NCBI GenBank assembly: GCA_963827315.1
Contig: CAWHAL010000004.1
Location: forward strand, 124,001-188,000
Reading direction: 5' to 3'
DNA from: CAVXEF01 sp963827315
GTDB lineage: Bacteria > Planctomycetota > Phycisphaerae > Sedimentisphaerales > Anaerobacaceae
DNA length: 64,000 nucleotides
In this document: piece by piece, positions 53,530-63,458 of the stretch
Layout: every line of letters starts with the position of its first letter
Position numbering within the stretch: position 1 is the first letter of the stretch
Made by a program: the position numbers and the translations under genes
Notes under the pieces: model-generated
Told to the model about the DNA's origin: nothing
The model's database searches: none
Seen by the model: the letters and a program-made list of their open reading frames with translations, nothing else

Positions 53530-54840
53530 TTAAAACAGCCACGGTGTTAGACGGTCAAGGGGTCGCAGCGCCTCAATGCTATCCTTGTTTGGGATAATAA
53601 AGTGCTCAGGTACCGGGAATTGCGAGCAGAGAAGCAGAACTTCCTTTCCGACTTCCTCGATTACCGATTCGTTATCGATGTTATCAACGACTTTGTTTAT
53701 AAAGTCGGCGATGAGGCGAGCCTGGTCTTCCTTCATTCCGCGGGTTGTAATGGCAGGCGTACCGATTCGCAGTCCGCTTGGATTAGCGGGCGGGGCTGGG
53801 TCGGACGGGATTGTGTTGTAATTGGTTTCGATTCTTGCCCTGTCGAGTGCTTTCGCGAGTTTTTTGCCTGGTACGTTTTTGTTTCGGAGGTCGATTAAGA
53901 TTAAATGGTTGTCAGTTCCGCCGGACATAAGTTTGAAGCCGTGCTCGAGCAATCTTTCGGCGAGTGCCTTTGCGTTTTTGACGATTTGCTTGGCATAGGA
54001 GACGAACTCCGGGGTATCTGCCTCGGCGAGTGCGACGGCTATGGCGGTCAGGGTGTGCATATGTGGGCCTCCCTGCAGGCCAGGGAAGACGGCTTTGTCG
54101 ACCTTGTCAGCGTACTCTTTTTTGCAGAGCAGCATACCGCCTCGCGGGCCCCGCAGGGTTTTGTGTGTTGTGGTCGAGACGATGTCGGCGTAAGGTACGG
54201 GGCTTTTATGTATTCCTGCGACGACAAGGCCAGCAATGTGGGCTATGTCGCTGACGTGATATGCGCCGACGTCCTTAGCGATTTGGCCGAATATCTCAAA
54301 ATCGATTTCCCTCGGATATGCGGTTGCACCGGAGATGATTATTTTTGGTCGGTGCTTTTTTGCGAGGTCGGCGATGTGGTCGTAGTCCAGTCTGCCGGTT
54401 TTTGGATTTACGGGGTAAGGGACGGAGTTGAAGAATTTGCTTGTGAGCGAGACTTTCCAGCCGTGCGTCAGATGCCCGCCATCGGTAAGAGCCATACCCA
54501 TAATGGTATCGTGCGGATTTATGAGTGCTGCGTAGGCGGCGAGGTTAGCGACGGAGCCGGAGTAAGGCTGAACGTTAGCGTGGTCGGCCTTGAACAATTT
54601 TTTTGCGCGTTGCTGAGCCATTCTTTCAATGAGGTCGGTAACCTGCTGGCCTTCGTAGTACCTTTTGCCTGGATAACCTTCAGAGTATTTGTTTGTCAGG
54701 CAGCTACCGCTGGCGAGCATTACGGCTTTAGAGACATAGTTTTCCGAAGGTATAAGACGGATGCATCCGCTCTGGCGGGCGTTCTCCTGTCTTATAAGCT
54801 CGTAGATTTGTGGGTCATAAAGTTCGAGAGCCGATATCAT
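53530..54840 (-). CDS. glyA: Serine hydroxymethyltransferase
   Basis: 436 residues, normal length. This PLP enzyme converts serine and tetrahydrofolate to glycine and methylene-THF. The PLP lysine is in STTTHKTLRGPRGG; RLIPSENYVS and KYSEGYPGKRYYEG are conserved substrate-binding segments. GGAGG lies seven bases before the ATG. It probably shares a transcript with the downstream Nudix gene. Confidence 0.97.
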   Translation of the reverse strand: MISALELYDPQIYELIRQENARQSGCIRLIPSENYVSKAVMLASGSCLTNKYSEGYPGKRYYEGQQVTDLIERMAQQRAKKLFKADHANVQPYSGSVANLAAYAALINPHDTIMGMALTDGGHLTHGWKVSLTSKFFNSVPYPVNPKTGRLDYDHIADLAKKHRPKIIISGATAYPREIDFEIFGQIAKDVGAYHVSDIAHIAGLVVAGIHKSPVPYADIVSTTTHKTLRGPRGGMLLCKKEYADKVDKAVFPGLQGGPHMHTLTAIAVALAEADTPEFVSYAKQIVKNAKALAERLLEHGFKLMSGGTDNHLILIDLRNKNVPGKKLAKALDRARIETNYNTIPSDPAPPANPSGLRIGTPAITTRGMKEDQARLIADFINKVVDNIDNESVIEEVGKEVLLLCSQFPVPEHFIIPNKDSIEALRPLDRLTPWLF

Positions 54841-55010
54841 ATCAGGTCCTCCATAAAGAGTTTTGGGCCAGCATCAATTATATAGCACAGAGGAGGGGTA
54901 GGTACAAGTTTTTATTTGTTGACAAAATTGAGGCAAAGTTTAATATGGATGGTTTAAGAATTTGTGGAACAAGCCTAATTGGTTAATCCACCGTAGGCGG
55001 ATAAAAGCGT

Positions 55011-56417
55011 ATGGCGCAGGAAAACGGAGAACAAAAGGTGGGGAGGTCGGCGGCCTTTTTTGCGAGTGCCGGTGAGGCGGCAGAGAAGAACAGTTTTGAT
55101 TACGCTATCGATATGTACCTTGAGGGTCTGCGTTGCGAGCCTGATGCGCTGGATGAGGGGCATATCAAACTCCGCGAGCTGGCTCTTATCCGGCAGGAAA
55201 AGGGCGGCAAAAAGCCGACAATGATGGAAAAACTAAAGCGAATGGGCGGCAAAACCGCCCTCGAACAGATGCTTAACGCTGAGTACCTTTTTGCAAAAAA
55301 CCCTGAGCATCTACCTTTTGCGGAGGCGATACTAAAGGCTGCGACGGCAGGCGGTTACGAAAAAACGATTAGGTGGATTGCGGATTTGGTTTTCCAGGCA
55401 AATAACGCTTTGGCGAAGCCGTCTGTTTCAACATACGTGCTGTTAAAAGATTCATACGCGTCGCTCGGGCAGTTCGACCGAGCAGTAGCGGCGTGCCAGC
55501 GTGCGGCCAAACTTAAGCCGGAAAACGGAGAATTGGCGGATGAGTATAAGAGGCTGTCTGCGGAACTGACCCTCTCGCGGGGCCATTACGAACAGGAAGG
55601 TGATTTCAGGCAATCTATCAAGGACAGGGAATCGCAGGAGAAACTTCACGCCCAGCAGGGTGTCGTCAAGACGGAGGATTACCGTCTTTCGGCGGTGGAA
55701 GAAGCGCGAGCGAAACTGGCACGGAACTCGAATCTGCTGGGAAATATATTTGGTTTGGCCCAGGTTTTGTCGGAAATGGAAAGCGATGAGGCAGAAAATG
55801 AGGCGATAGAACTGCTGGAAGACGCATACGAGAGAAAAAGCGATTTTAGTTTCAAACGGCGGGCGGGCCAGATAAAAGTAAAACAGCTCAATCGCAAATT
55901 AAGAAAAGCGAGGGCGGCTGCGGAGGCCAATCCTGAGGATTCACAGGCGAAGGCAAGAGCGGCGGAATCGTCGGCGGCATTGGAGAAATTTGAGCTGGAA
56001 CATTACCGTTTGTGCGTGGACAACTATCCGACAGACCTGCAGGCGAAATACGAATACGGCGTGCGATTAGTTCGGGGCAAGCGGTATGACGATGCGATAC
56101 CTCTGTTCCAGGAGGCGCAAAAAGACCCGCGGCGCAAGATTACGGCGATGAGCAAAATAGGGCTGTGCTTTTTTATGAAGGGCTGGTATGCGGATGCGAT
56201 TGATGTTTTCAACCGGGCGATGGAGGCGTACGAGATAAAAGATGATAATGTGGCCAAGGAGCTGCGATACAATCTGGGACGGGCATACGAGGAACAAGGT
56301 GAGACAGAAAAGGCGCTGGAAATCTACCGCAAGATTGCTCAGCTTGATTTTGCATACAAGGACATTAGCCAGCGAGTAGATAAATTGAGAAATGGAAAAA
56401 CTGGACTTGGCCATTAA
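55011..56417 (+). CDS. Tetratricopeptide-repeat protein
   Basis: 468 residues, cytosolic with no signal peptide. TPR-like helices occur at the start (AAEKNSFDYAIDMYLEGLRC), near 150 (SYASLGQFDRAVAACQRAAK) and in a clear C-terminal set (YGVRLVRGKRYDDAIPLFQE, AYEEQGETEKALEIYRKIAQ). A central charged coiled-coil-like segment rich in Ala/Arg/Glu (about 230-330) separates them. It probably scaffolds other proteins. An AAA ATPase gene follows 45 bases downstream. Confidence 0.75.
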   Translation: MAQENGEQKVGRSAAFFASAGEAAEKNSFDYAIDMYLEGLRCEPDALDEGHIKLRELALIRQEKGGKKPTMMEKLKRMGGKTALEQMLNAEYLFAKNPEHLPFAEAILKAATAGGYEKTIRWIADLVFQANNALAKPSVSTYVLLKDSYASLGQFDRAVAACQRAAKLKPENGELADEYKRLSAELTLSRGHYEQEGDFRQSIKDRESQEKLHAQQGVVKTEDYRLSAVEEARAKLARNSNLLGNIFGLAQVLSEMESDEAENEAIELLEDAYERKSDFSFKRRAGQIKVKQLNRKLRKARAAAEANPEDSQAKARAAESSAALEKFELEHYRLCVDNYPTDLQAKYEYGVRLVRGKRYDDAIPLFQEAQKDPRRKITAMSKIGLCFFMKGWYADAIDVFNRAMEAYEIKDDNVAKELRYNLGRAYEEQGETEKALEIYRKIAQLDFAYKDISQRVDKLRNGKTGLGH

Positions 56418-56462
56418 TAAGACTGGAATTATAATGGAACTGCGAGTACTTAGGAATTAAAT

Positions 56463-57692
56463 ATGGCAGATATAAACGTCAAAGAGAGCCCATTTACGCC
56501 TGGCCGGCCAGTTCCAGTTGAGTATTTCGTGGCTCGGCGAAATGAGATAGAAAGACTTGAGAGAGCCATCAGACAGGCGTCGTCGGGAAGGAATGAGAAC
56601 ATCTTTATCACCGGCGAACGGGGAATAGGTAAGAGTTCTTTGGCGTGGTTTATGCGGTATTTGGCTGAAAAGGAATATGGTTTTGTAGGAGCTCATTGCC
56701 TGTTGGGGGGAGCGAGAACTCTTGAGGAGGTTATGAAGGCGGTTTTCCAGCGTTTCCTCGAAGGGTGTGTTGATAAGAGTATTTTTGATAAGTTGAAGGG
56801 GATTTTCAATGAATATATTAAGGGCGTTACCTTGTTTGGAGTAGGAGTTGAGTTCACTGATAACAAGGCTGAATTGCACACCCTTGTAAACAACTTCTTA
56901 CCAGCGCTTCGCAAGATATATGATAGTGTTGCAGAGAATGGGAAGAAAGGGTTACTTCTCATATTGGATGACCTGAATGGTATCACGGTTGAATTGCCGG
57001 ACTTTTCTCTTTTTCTAAAGAGCTTTGTAGACGGTTTAGCTACGTCGGGAAAACCACTGCCGCTGTTGCTTATTCTCGTGGGTATTGAGCAGAGGAGAGA
57101 AGATTTGATGAAGCACCAGCCATCGGTAGCAAGAATTTTTGATGTTGTGGACTTGCCAGTGATGAATGAGCACGAGTGCAAAGAGTTTTTTACAGAGACC
57201 TTCGGCAAAAAACTGATAGCCGTTGCTGATGACGCACTGTCGTTGATGGTAAAAATGGCAGGTGGCTATCCAATGCTTATGCACGAAGTGGGAGATGCGG
57301 TTTTTTGGCAGGATAAGGATAACCAGATAGATATAAAAGACGCTAGGACAGGGATATCCGAGGCCGCAAGAAATGTAGGCAGGAAATACATTGGTACACA
57401 GGTCGAAAGCGTGTTTAGAAACAAAACGTACTCATCGATTCTTGTGCGAATGGGAAGAAAGCTGCCGATAGGAACAACGTTCAAACGCAAGGACCTTCTA
57501 AAAGAGAGCGTCTCGGTAGAAGAACAGAAAAACCTGGATAATTTCTTGGGCAAGGTAAAGCAGCTCGGCATTATGGGGGACGCAGAAGCTCATGGGGAAT
57601 ATAGGTTCGTGAATCCACTATACCACCTATATATGTGGTATATGGACCAGGCACAAAGTAAAACTGCGCGAAATATCCAGAAGGCGAAATAA
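56463..57692 (+). CDS. AAA/STAND-family ATPase
   Basis: 409 residues. FVARRNEIERLERAI opens an AAA_16/Orc-like fold; Walker A is ITGERGIGKSSL and Walker B is LLLILDDLNG. MAGGYPMLMHEVGD belongs to the lid. The C-terminal ~100 residues look like a winged helix (ILVRMGRKLPIGTTFKRKDLL). No fused effector or TPR is present, but a TPR protein is encoded immediately upstream. Role unknown. Confidence 0.75.
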   Translation: MADINVKESPFTPGRPVPVEYFVARRNEIERLERAIRQASSGRNENIFITGERGIGKSSLAWFMRYLAEKEYGFVGAHCLLGGARTLEEVMKAVFQRFLEGCVDKSIFDKLKGIFNEYIKGVTLFGVGVEFTDNKAELHTLVNNFLPALRKIYDSVAENGKKGLLLILDDLNGITVELPDFSLFLKSFVDGLATSGKPLPLLLILVGIEQRREDLMKHQPSVARIFDVVDLPVMNEHECKEFFTETFGKKLIAVADDALSLMVKMAGGYPMLMHEVGDAVFWQDKDNQIDIKDARTGISEAARNVGRKYIGTQVESVFRNKTYSSILVRMGRKLPIGTTFKRKDLLKESVSVEEQKNLDNFLGKVKQLGIMGDAEAHGEYRFVNPLYHLYMWYMDQAQSKTARNIQKAK

Positions 57693-57720
57693 CACTGTAA
57701 GTTTGTTTTAGGAGATTGAA

Positions 57721-57996
57721 GTGGCGCATTCGTTGTCGGCAAAGAAAAGAGTGAGGCAAACGGAACGGAGAAACAGGATTAATCGCGCTCGCAAGAGCCG
57801 GATAAAGACGCAAATCAAACGCTTTGATAAGGCGCTGGCAGGGGGCGATGCGAAAGCGGCGAACGAGCAGTATCGGCTCATCGTCAAGAAGCTGGATGAA
57901 ATTGTCGGTTCCGGCACAATGCATAAAAATACTGTGGCACGAAAGAAATCACGCCTTGCAAAGAAACTTAACAGCCTCAAAACAAAAACGGCATAG
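57721..57996 (+). CDS. rpsT: 30S ribosomal protein S20
   Basis: 91 residues from GTG, six bases after AGGAGA. Highly basic and helical; AHSLSAKKRVRQTERRNRIN and GTMHKNTVARKKSRLAKKLN are the family ends. It binds 16S rRNA. Confidence 0.93.
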   Translation: MAHSLSAKKRVRQTERRNRINRARKSRIKTQIKRFDKALAGGDAKAANEQYRLIVKKLDEIVGSGTMHKNTVARKKSRLAKKLNSLKTKTA

Positions 57997-58069
57997 CACT
58001 GTAAGATTAAAGCGTAAGGGGATTTGTCCCGAAGAGTTGTGCTTTGAGTTTTGTGTTTTGCTGACCGTC

Positions 58070-58092
58070 AATGGATTCGACAAGCTCACCAT
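58070..58092. repeat. REP-like element in the rnr leader
   Basis: TGGATTCGACAAGCTCACCAT ends two bases before the rnr ATG. No separate ribosome-binding site is visible. Confidence 0.55.
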
Positions 58093-58094
58093 AA

Positions 58095-60311
58095 ATGCCT
58101 GAAATTTTCAAGAAGCGAATAATCAGACTCCTGAAGCGTGGGGATTACGAGCCGCTTAAGCCGGCACAACTTGCCAGGGCACTGGGTGTAAGTAACGAAG
58201 ATTATCCTCAGTTTAAGCTTGCGTTCGACCAGCTGCGGCAGGCTGGACATGTGGTCGTAGGTTCTGGTAACTTAGTCAGCCTGGCTGCAATCGGCAGCAA
58301 AGTCACAGGCACATTCCGGGCAAATCCGAAGGGGTTCGGCTTTGTTATACCACTTGAGCCAAGCTCACACGGTGATTTGTTCATACCGGCCGGGGAAGAT
58401 GGCGGGGCGATGACCGGAGATATCGTCGCTGTCAAAGTCCTCCAAAAAGGTAAACTTGCCAGACAGATGCGATACAGCGGACAGGTGACGGAGATTCTGC
58501 AACGCGCACAAAACAGATTCGTCGGGACATTACAAAAAACAAATGAAGGATGGATTGTTCAGCCGGATGGGGTGAGCTTTTTCGAGTTGATTGCTGTTGA
58601 CGACGTTAGTGCGAAAAATGCCGGGCATAAAGATAAGGTTGTCGTCGAGATACTTTCCTATCCAACGGAAAAATATCTGGCTCGCGGCGTAATCACAGAA
58701 GTGCTGGGCAGAGGGGGACAATATGAAAGTGAGATACAATCGGTAATTCGTCAGTATCATTTGCCTGTTGAATTTGGCGAGGATTGCATTGAGCAGGCGC
58801 GCCAGGCTGCGGCGGAATTTAATCCGGAAGTGGTCGACGGCAGAGAGGATATTACCGAAAAGGTTATCGTTACCATTGACCCGCCAGATGCCAAGGACTT
58901 TGATGATGCGATAAGTCTGGAGAAGGAGGCTGATGGTAACTGGGAGCTGGGAGTGCATATTGCGGATGTGAGTAATTTTGTGGCGGCTGATTCGGCACTG
59001 GACACGGAGGCGAAGACCCGTGGAAACAGTGTTTATCTGCCGGGCAGGACAATACCAATGCTGCCGGAAATTTTGAGTAACGGTATATGCTCTCTGCAGC
59101 CCGGGCAAAAACGGTTTGTTAAAAGCGTGTATATGACCTATGACGATGATGGAAATGTTTTGTCTCGGCGATTTGCGAATTCCATAATGTGCTCAACGCA
59201 ACGTCTGACCTATCAGCAGGTTGATAAGGTTTTGAAGGGGCATACCAAAGGTGTTAAGCCGCAGGTGATAGGGCTGCTAAAGGATATGGAGACACTGAGC
59301 CGGGTGATTGAGAAACGACGAACGGAGGAGGGGATGATACATCTGGATTTGCCGGAGACGGAATTGGTAATGGATAAAGCGGGTCGAGTAGTGGATGCCC
59401 ATCCGGCCGACAGCAGTTACCCGCACACGATTATTGAGATGTTTATGGTCGAGGCCAATGAGGCGGTAGCCGGTCTTTTGGACAGATTCAGTGTGCCATT
59501 TATGCGGCGGATACATCCGGAGCCGGATGGTCAGAGTACGAAAGACCTGTCGATGCTTGTCCGGGCGTTTGGGTATGGTCTTGCGAAAGATGCAAACCGG
59601 CGGGCGATACAAGAGCTGCTGGCAGCCGTTGAGGGCACTGATTGCTCATTTGCGGTGAATTTAGCGGTGCTGCGAAGTCTGGAAAAGGCTGAGTATTCAC
59701 CATTAAATATCGGGCACTTTGCGCTTGCTTCAACCCACTATTGTCATTTTACCAGCCCAATTCGGCGATATGCGGATTTGCTCGTTCATCGCGTTCTGGA
59801 GAGCTATCTGCAGAAGCGTTTGGATTCGGCAGGCTCACCACGAGTGGATTCTGCGGAGCAGCATCTTGACTTAACTGAGATTGGAAAACACATCAGCTTT
59901 ACTGAAGAGCGGGCTGAGGACGCGGAAAGAGAACTCAAAACCGTTCTGATGCTGCAGATGTTGGAAAAGCATATCGGCGATGAATTAGATTGTGTCGTTA
60001 CCGGCCTTACGAACTTCGGTGTGTTTGTGCAGTCGCGCAAATTCGGAATTGAAGGCCTTATCCGGATGGCTGACCTGGGGTCGGACGTCTGGAAGTACAA
60101 TCAGAAAAGTCATTGCGTCGTCGGTCAGCGAAGCGGATGCAGCATTTATCTGGGTCGGGCTATAAAGGTGCGGATAATTTCGGTCAATGTTGCAGCACGT
60201 CAGTTAAACGTGGCTCCCGTGGAGCCGTTGGTTGGTTCGTCTGTGCGAGGTAAGAAAGGCAAAGCAGCAAAAAAATCCAAAAAGGCAAGACGCATGGGAA
60301 ATTCCAGATGA
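58095..60311 (+). CDS. rnr: Ribonuclease R (RNB-family exoribonuclease)
   Basis: 738 residues. It has a winged-helix start, cold-shock domains (GTFRANPKGFGFVIP), an RNB catalytic domain with DPPDAKDFDDAISLE (metal Asp cluster) and HFTSPIRRYADLLVHR, an S1 domain (TGLTNFGVFVQ), and a Lys-rich tail (RGKKGKAAKKSKKARRMG). It degrades structured RNA 3' to 5'. After LESYLQKR a REP-like stretch encodes LDSAGSPRVDSAE, an apparent insertion between the RNB and S1 domains. The stop overlaps the next start (ATGA). Confidence 0.95.
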   Translation: MPEIFKKRIIRLLKRGDYEPLKPAQLARALGVSNEDYPQFKLAFDQLRQAGHVVVGSGNLVSLAAIGSKVTGTFRANPKGFGFVIPLEPSSHGDLFIPAGEDGGAMTGDIVAVKVLQKGKLARQMRYSGQVTEILQRAQNRFVGTLQKTNEGWIVQPDGVSFFELIAVDDVSAKNAGHKDKVVVEILSYPTEKYLARGVITEVLGRGGQYESEIQSVIRQYHLPVEFGEDCIEQARQAAAEFNPEVVDGREDITEKVIVTIDPPDAKDFDDAISLEKEADGNWELGVHIADVSNFVAADSALDTEAKTRGNSVYLPGRTIPMLPEILSNGICSLQPGQKRFVKSVYMTYDDDGNVLSRRFANSIMCSTQRLTYQQVDKVLKGHTKGVKPQVIGLLKDMETLSRVIEKRRTEEGMIHLDLPETELVMDKAGRVVDAHPADSSYPHTIIEMFMVEANEAVAGLLDRFSVPFMRRIHPEPDGQSTKDLSMLVRAFGYGLAKDANRRAIQELLAAVEGTDCSFAVNLAVLRSLEKAEYSPLNIGHFALASTHYCHFTSPIRRYADLLVHRVLESYLQKRLDSAGSPRVDSAEQHLDLTEIGKHISFTEERAEDAERELKTVLMLQMLEKHIGDELDCVVTGLTNFGVFVQSRKFGIEGLIRMADLGSDVWKYNQKSHCVVGQRSGCSIYLGRAIKVRIISVNVAARQLNVAPVEPLVGSSVRGKKGKAAKKSKKARRMGNSR
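59819..59858. repeat. REP-like element inside the rnr coding sequence
   Basis: TTGGATTCGGCAGGCTCACC then ACGAGTGGATTCTGCGGAGC. It keeps the reading frame and adds about a dozen residues. Confidence 0.5.
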
Positions 60312-60577
60312 AGCCAATGATAAAGACAATTCTAAAGAAGTCCATCGGAGTCATACTGATTGTTCTGGGTCTTGCGGCTCTACTTACCCCCTTCACTCCT
60401 GGCTCGTGGCTCGCACTGATAGGACTTGAACTGGTGGGGTTTGGTTTTTTGCTGGAAAACAGACTCGGCCGAGCGCTGAAGGACAGGTACAAGAATGGCT
60501 TTGAGAAATTGAAAAGAAAGGTCAGGCAAATATTTCATTGTAAGCGGCCGCCATCGGAAACGAAGGACCCGGAATAA
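60308..60577 (+). CDS. PGPGW-family small membrane protein
   Basis: 89 residues. Two hydrophobic helices flank the TPGSW turn (LLTPFTPGSWLALIGLELVG), the signature of the PGPGW family, then a basic C-terminal tail (RYKNGFEKLKRKVRQIF). Function unknown. It overlaps the rnr stop by four bases, so it is translationally coupled. Confidence 0.7.
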   Translation: MKPMIKTILKKSIGVILIVLGLAALLTPFTPGSWLALIGLELVGFGFLLENRLGRALKDRYKNGFEKLKRKVRQIFHCKRPPSETKDPE

Positions 60578-60610
60578 ATACTCCAGTAACATCCTGACGG
60601 ACAGGTGCTG

Positions 60611-63193
60611 TTACTCGTAACCATACTTTTTGATAAACCATTTTTTCCCTATCTGGACTGAAAAAAGATAAGTTACAACTATAAGGAAGAGGGCTATAAA
60701 ATACGTTGGCGGCGGGGTGACAAATCCAAAAAATTTACCCAACGGAGTAAATGGTATTATCAACCCTATTGTTACAATGTAAATAGAGGTAAACATCAGA
60801 AACTGGCTCGGTTTACTTTCAATAAAAGGGATTTTGCCAGTGCGAATTATATGAATAACCAGCGTTTGAGTGCAAAGAGATTCCAAGAACCATCCCGTAT
60901 TAAAAAGAGGCTGGGAAGCATGAAAAACAAATATCAATACTCCGAAGGTCACAAAGTCAAATATGGAGCTAATAGGACCAATAAAAATCATAAACTTTTT
61001 GATGTACTTTATATTCCAGGGCCTCGACTTTAGGAGATATTCCTTATCCACTTCATCTGAAGGGATGGCCACCTGTGACAAATCATAAAGAAAGTTATTC
61101 AATAGTATCTGGATTGGCAGCATAGGCAAAAAAGGCAAAAACAAACTTGCACCGGTCATACTGAACATATTTCCAAAATTTGAGCTCGAACCCATTTTGA
61201 TGTATTTGACTATGTTCCCAAAGGTCCTTCTTCCCTCTATCACGCCATCTTTAAGCACCATCAGGCTTTTCTTTAGAAGGATTATGTCTGCTGATTCCTT
61301 GGCAATGTCCACCGCATTATCAACTGAAATACCAACATCTGCGGCTTTTAATGCGAGTGCATCGTTTATGCCGTCCCCTAAATAACCCACAATATGCTTA
61401 TTTTCGTGTAACGCATGAATTATCCGCTCTTTCTGCAAAGGCGAAAGTCTCGCAAAAACAGAGGTGGTTTTTACCAATTCCCGAAGCTCTTTATCAGATG
61501 TTTTTTCTATCTGGTCTGCGGTAACTAATCCTTTGACATCAAGTCCGACTTCACTACATATTTTTTTTGTCACCAATTCGTTGTCGCCGGTTAGAATCTT
61601 AAATTCTATTCCCAAGCTTCTTAATACCTCAATCGTTTTTCTCGTTGTTGGCTTAGGGGGGTCCAGAAAAGCAACGTATCCTTTCAGAATCAGGCCTCGC
61701 TCGTCATCTTTTGAATACACATCTTTTTTATTTTCCATATCCTTATAAGCGACAGCAAGAACTCTAAAACCATCTGCGCTCAGGTCATCATATTCCTCTT
61801 TTAAATCTGTAAGTATCAAATCCTCCATATCCAGTATTTCGCCGTCTAATTCAAATTTCGTGCATCTTTTAAAAATTTCTTCCGGGGCACCTTTACTGAT
61901 AATTGTATGTTTGCCGTCCATCTCAACGACTACCGACATTATCCTTCTGGAAAAGTCAAAAGGCACTTCATCAACCTTCTTGTACTGCTTTACCAATAAT
62001 TTTCCGTGCTTTAAAATAGCCCTATCCAGGATATTCTTAAGGCCTGTCTGGTAAAAGCTATTGATATAGGCGAGTCTTAAAACATCATCATTCTCTTTTC
62101 TTACGACATCACAGTGTCTTTCCAGAACGATTTTGTCTAAAGTAAGGGTCCCTGTTTTATCGGTGCAAAGCACATCCATAGCACCAAAGTTCTGGATAGA
62201 ATTCAGGCGTTTTACTATGACTTGTTTCTTGGACATTGCTATAGCGCCTTTGGAAAGATTTATTGCCACCAGCATTGGGAGCATCTCAGGAGTAAGGCCT
62301 ACGGCCACCGCCAAAGAAAAAAGAAGCGCTTCAATAAGGTTACCTTTTAGTAAAGCGTTTATGCCGAAGATAAAAGCTACCAAAAGAAACATAAGGCGAA
62401 TCATAAGCCAGGTAAACCTGCGTATCCCTTTATCAAAACCGGTCTCTACCACTGTGGTGGCAAGCTTGCGAGAAAGTTCGCCAAACTGGGTAGCAATGCC
62501 TGATTTTATAACCACACCCAAGCCCGTTCCGCTCACTACACTCGACCCCATAAAAGCAATGTTAGTCAACTCGGATATCGCTTTACTTTTAGAATGTATC
62601 GGCTCGGCAATTTTTTCTATAGGAAATGATTCTCCGGTTAATGATGCCTGATTGATAAACAAATCTTTGCAGGATATTATGCGCAAATCCGCGGGTATCA
62701 TGTCTCCGGCAAACAAATCTACAATGTCTCCAGGCACTATCTCTCTGATTTTTACTTCCTTCGCTCTGCCGTTACGATATACAGTTGAAGTGGCACGCAC
62801 CATTTCACTGAGCTTCTCTGCTTCTTTGCCGGCACGATATTCCTGTATAAAAGAAAGAAACACACTCATAATCGCCATCAGTATAACTAATAACGCGCTG
62901 ATTCTTTCGCCAAAGAAAAGGGAAAACCCAGCTATAATCAGAAGCACAATTACCAAGGGATTGGCAAACTTTGAAAGGATTTGGAAAAGGATAGTTCTTT
63001 TCTTTTTTCTGGCAGGTTCATTGTAGCCATATTCTTCGAGACGTTTTTGGGCTTCTGCTTCAGAAAGACCCTTAGCAGAAGTATTAAACTTCTCAAGGAC
63101 AACTTCCGCGGGAGCGCCCACATAATCAAAATCCAGTATTTGGGGTTTTTGACCGCATGGTACTCCGAATCTATTATTTTTCACTTCAAACAT
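60611..63193 (-). CDS. mgtA: P-type ATPase, Mg2+ import (MgtA/MgtB) type
   Basis: 860 residues. The phosphorylated Asp is in DVLCTDKTGTLTLDK; the TGES dephosphorylation loop is INQASLTGESFPIE; the hinge is GDGINDALALKAADVGISV. The N-terminal ~70 residues and the NNFLYDLSQ(V)A M6 motif match type IIIB Mg2+ ATPases, which import Mg2+ when it is scarce. Ten membrane helices are seen. There is no MgtL/MgtC or leader peptide in the short upstream region. The ribosome-binding site is weak. Confidence 0.88.
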   Translation of the reverse strand: MFEVKNNRFGVPCGQKPQILDFDYVGAPAEVVLEKFNTSAKGLSEAEAQKRLEEYGYNEPARKKKRTILFQILSKFANPLVIVLLIIAGFSLFFGERISALLVILMAIMSVFLSFIQEYRAGKEAEKLSEMVRATSTVYRNGRAKEVKIREIVPGDIVDLFAGDMIPADLRIISCKDLFINQASLTGESFPIEKIAEPIHSKSKAISELTNIAFMGSSVVSGTGLGVVIKSGIATQFGELSRKLATTVVETGFDKGIRRFTWLMIRLMFLLVAFIFGINALLKGNLIEALLFSLAVAVGLTPEMLPMLVAINLSKGAIAMSKKQVIVKRLNSIQNFGAMDVLCTDKTGTLTLDKIVLERHCDVVRKENDDVLRLAYINSFYQTGLKNILDRAILKHGKLLVKQYKKVDEVPFDFSRRIMSVVVEMDGKHTIISKGAPEEIFKRCTKFELDGEILDMEDLILTDLKEEYDDLSADGFRVLAVAYKDMENKKDVYSKDDERGLILKGYVAFLDPPKPTTRKTIEVLRSLGIEFKILTGDNELVTKKICSEVGLDVKGLVTADQIEKTSDKELRELVKTTSVFARLSPLQKERIIHALHENKHIVGYLGDGINDALALKAADVGISVDNAVDIAKESADIILLKKSLMVLKDGVIEGRRTFGNIVKYIKMGSSSNFGNMFSMTGASLFLPFLPMLPIQILLNNFLYDLSQVAIPSDEVDKEYLLKSRPWNIKYIKKFMIFIGPISSIFDFVTFGVLIFVFHASQPLFNTGWFLESLCTQTLVIHIIRTGKIPFIESKPSQFLMFTSIYIVTIGLIIPFTPLGKFFGFVTPPPTYFIALFLIVVTYLFSVQIGKKWFIKKYGYE

Positions 63194-63389
63194 AAAATTC
63201 TTTCATACCGGATATGTGGTGTATGTCTTCAGAAAAGAATGAGACGAAATTAAACCTGGATTAGGAGACAATTTCGGCTCCGGCTGCCCATATTTTACTG
63301 TTATACTTTTTGCTTTCAAGGATAGTCTTTTTTTTTACGATTCGGGTTTTTGTATTTCATTTCTTCTTTCGTCTTTCGTTCTTGTTTCC

Positions 63390-63418
63390 TTGACATTTTA
63401 TCACGATTCTGCGATATT
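63390..63418 (+). promoter_or_regulatory. Sigma70-type promoter for efp
   Basis: TTGACA, 17-base spacer, GATATT, ending about 40 bases before the efp ATG. Confidence 0.6.
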
Positions 63419-63458
63419 TGTTTTTTGAATAGCTGAATATTAATGGTTGGAGAAAAGA

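Noticed and set aside
53905..54885. 326-codon plus-strand frame opposite glyA
   Set aside because: Antisense to a full-length glyA; no protein-like composition.
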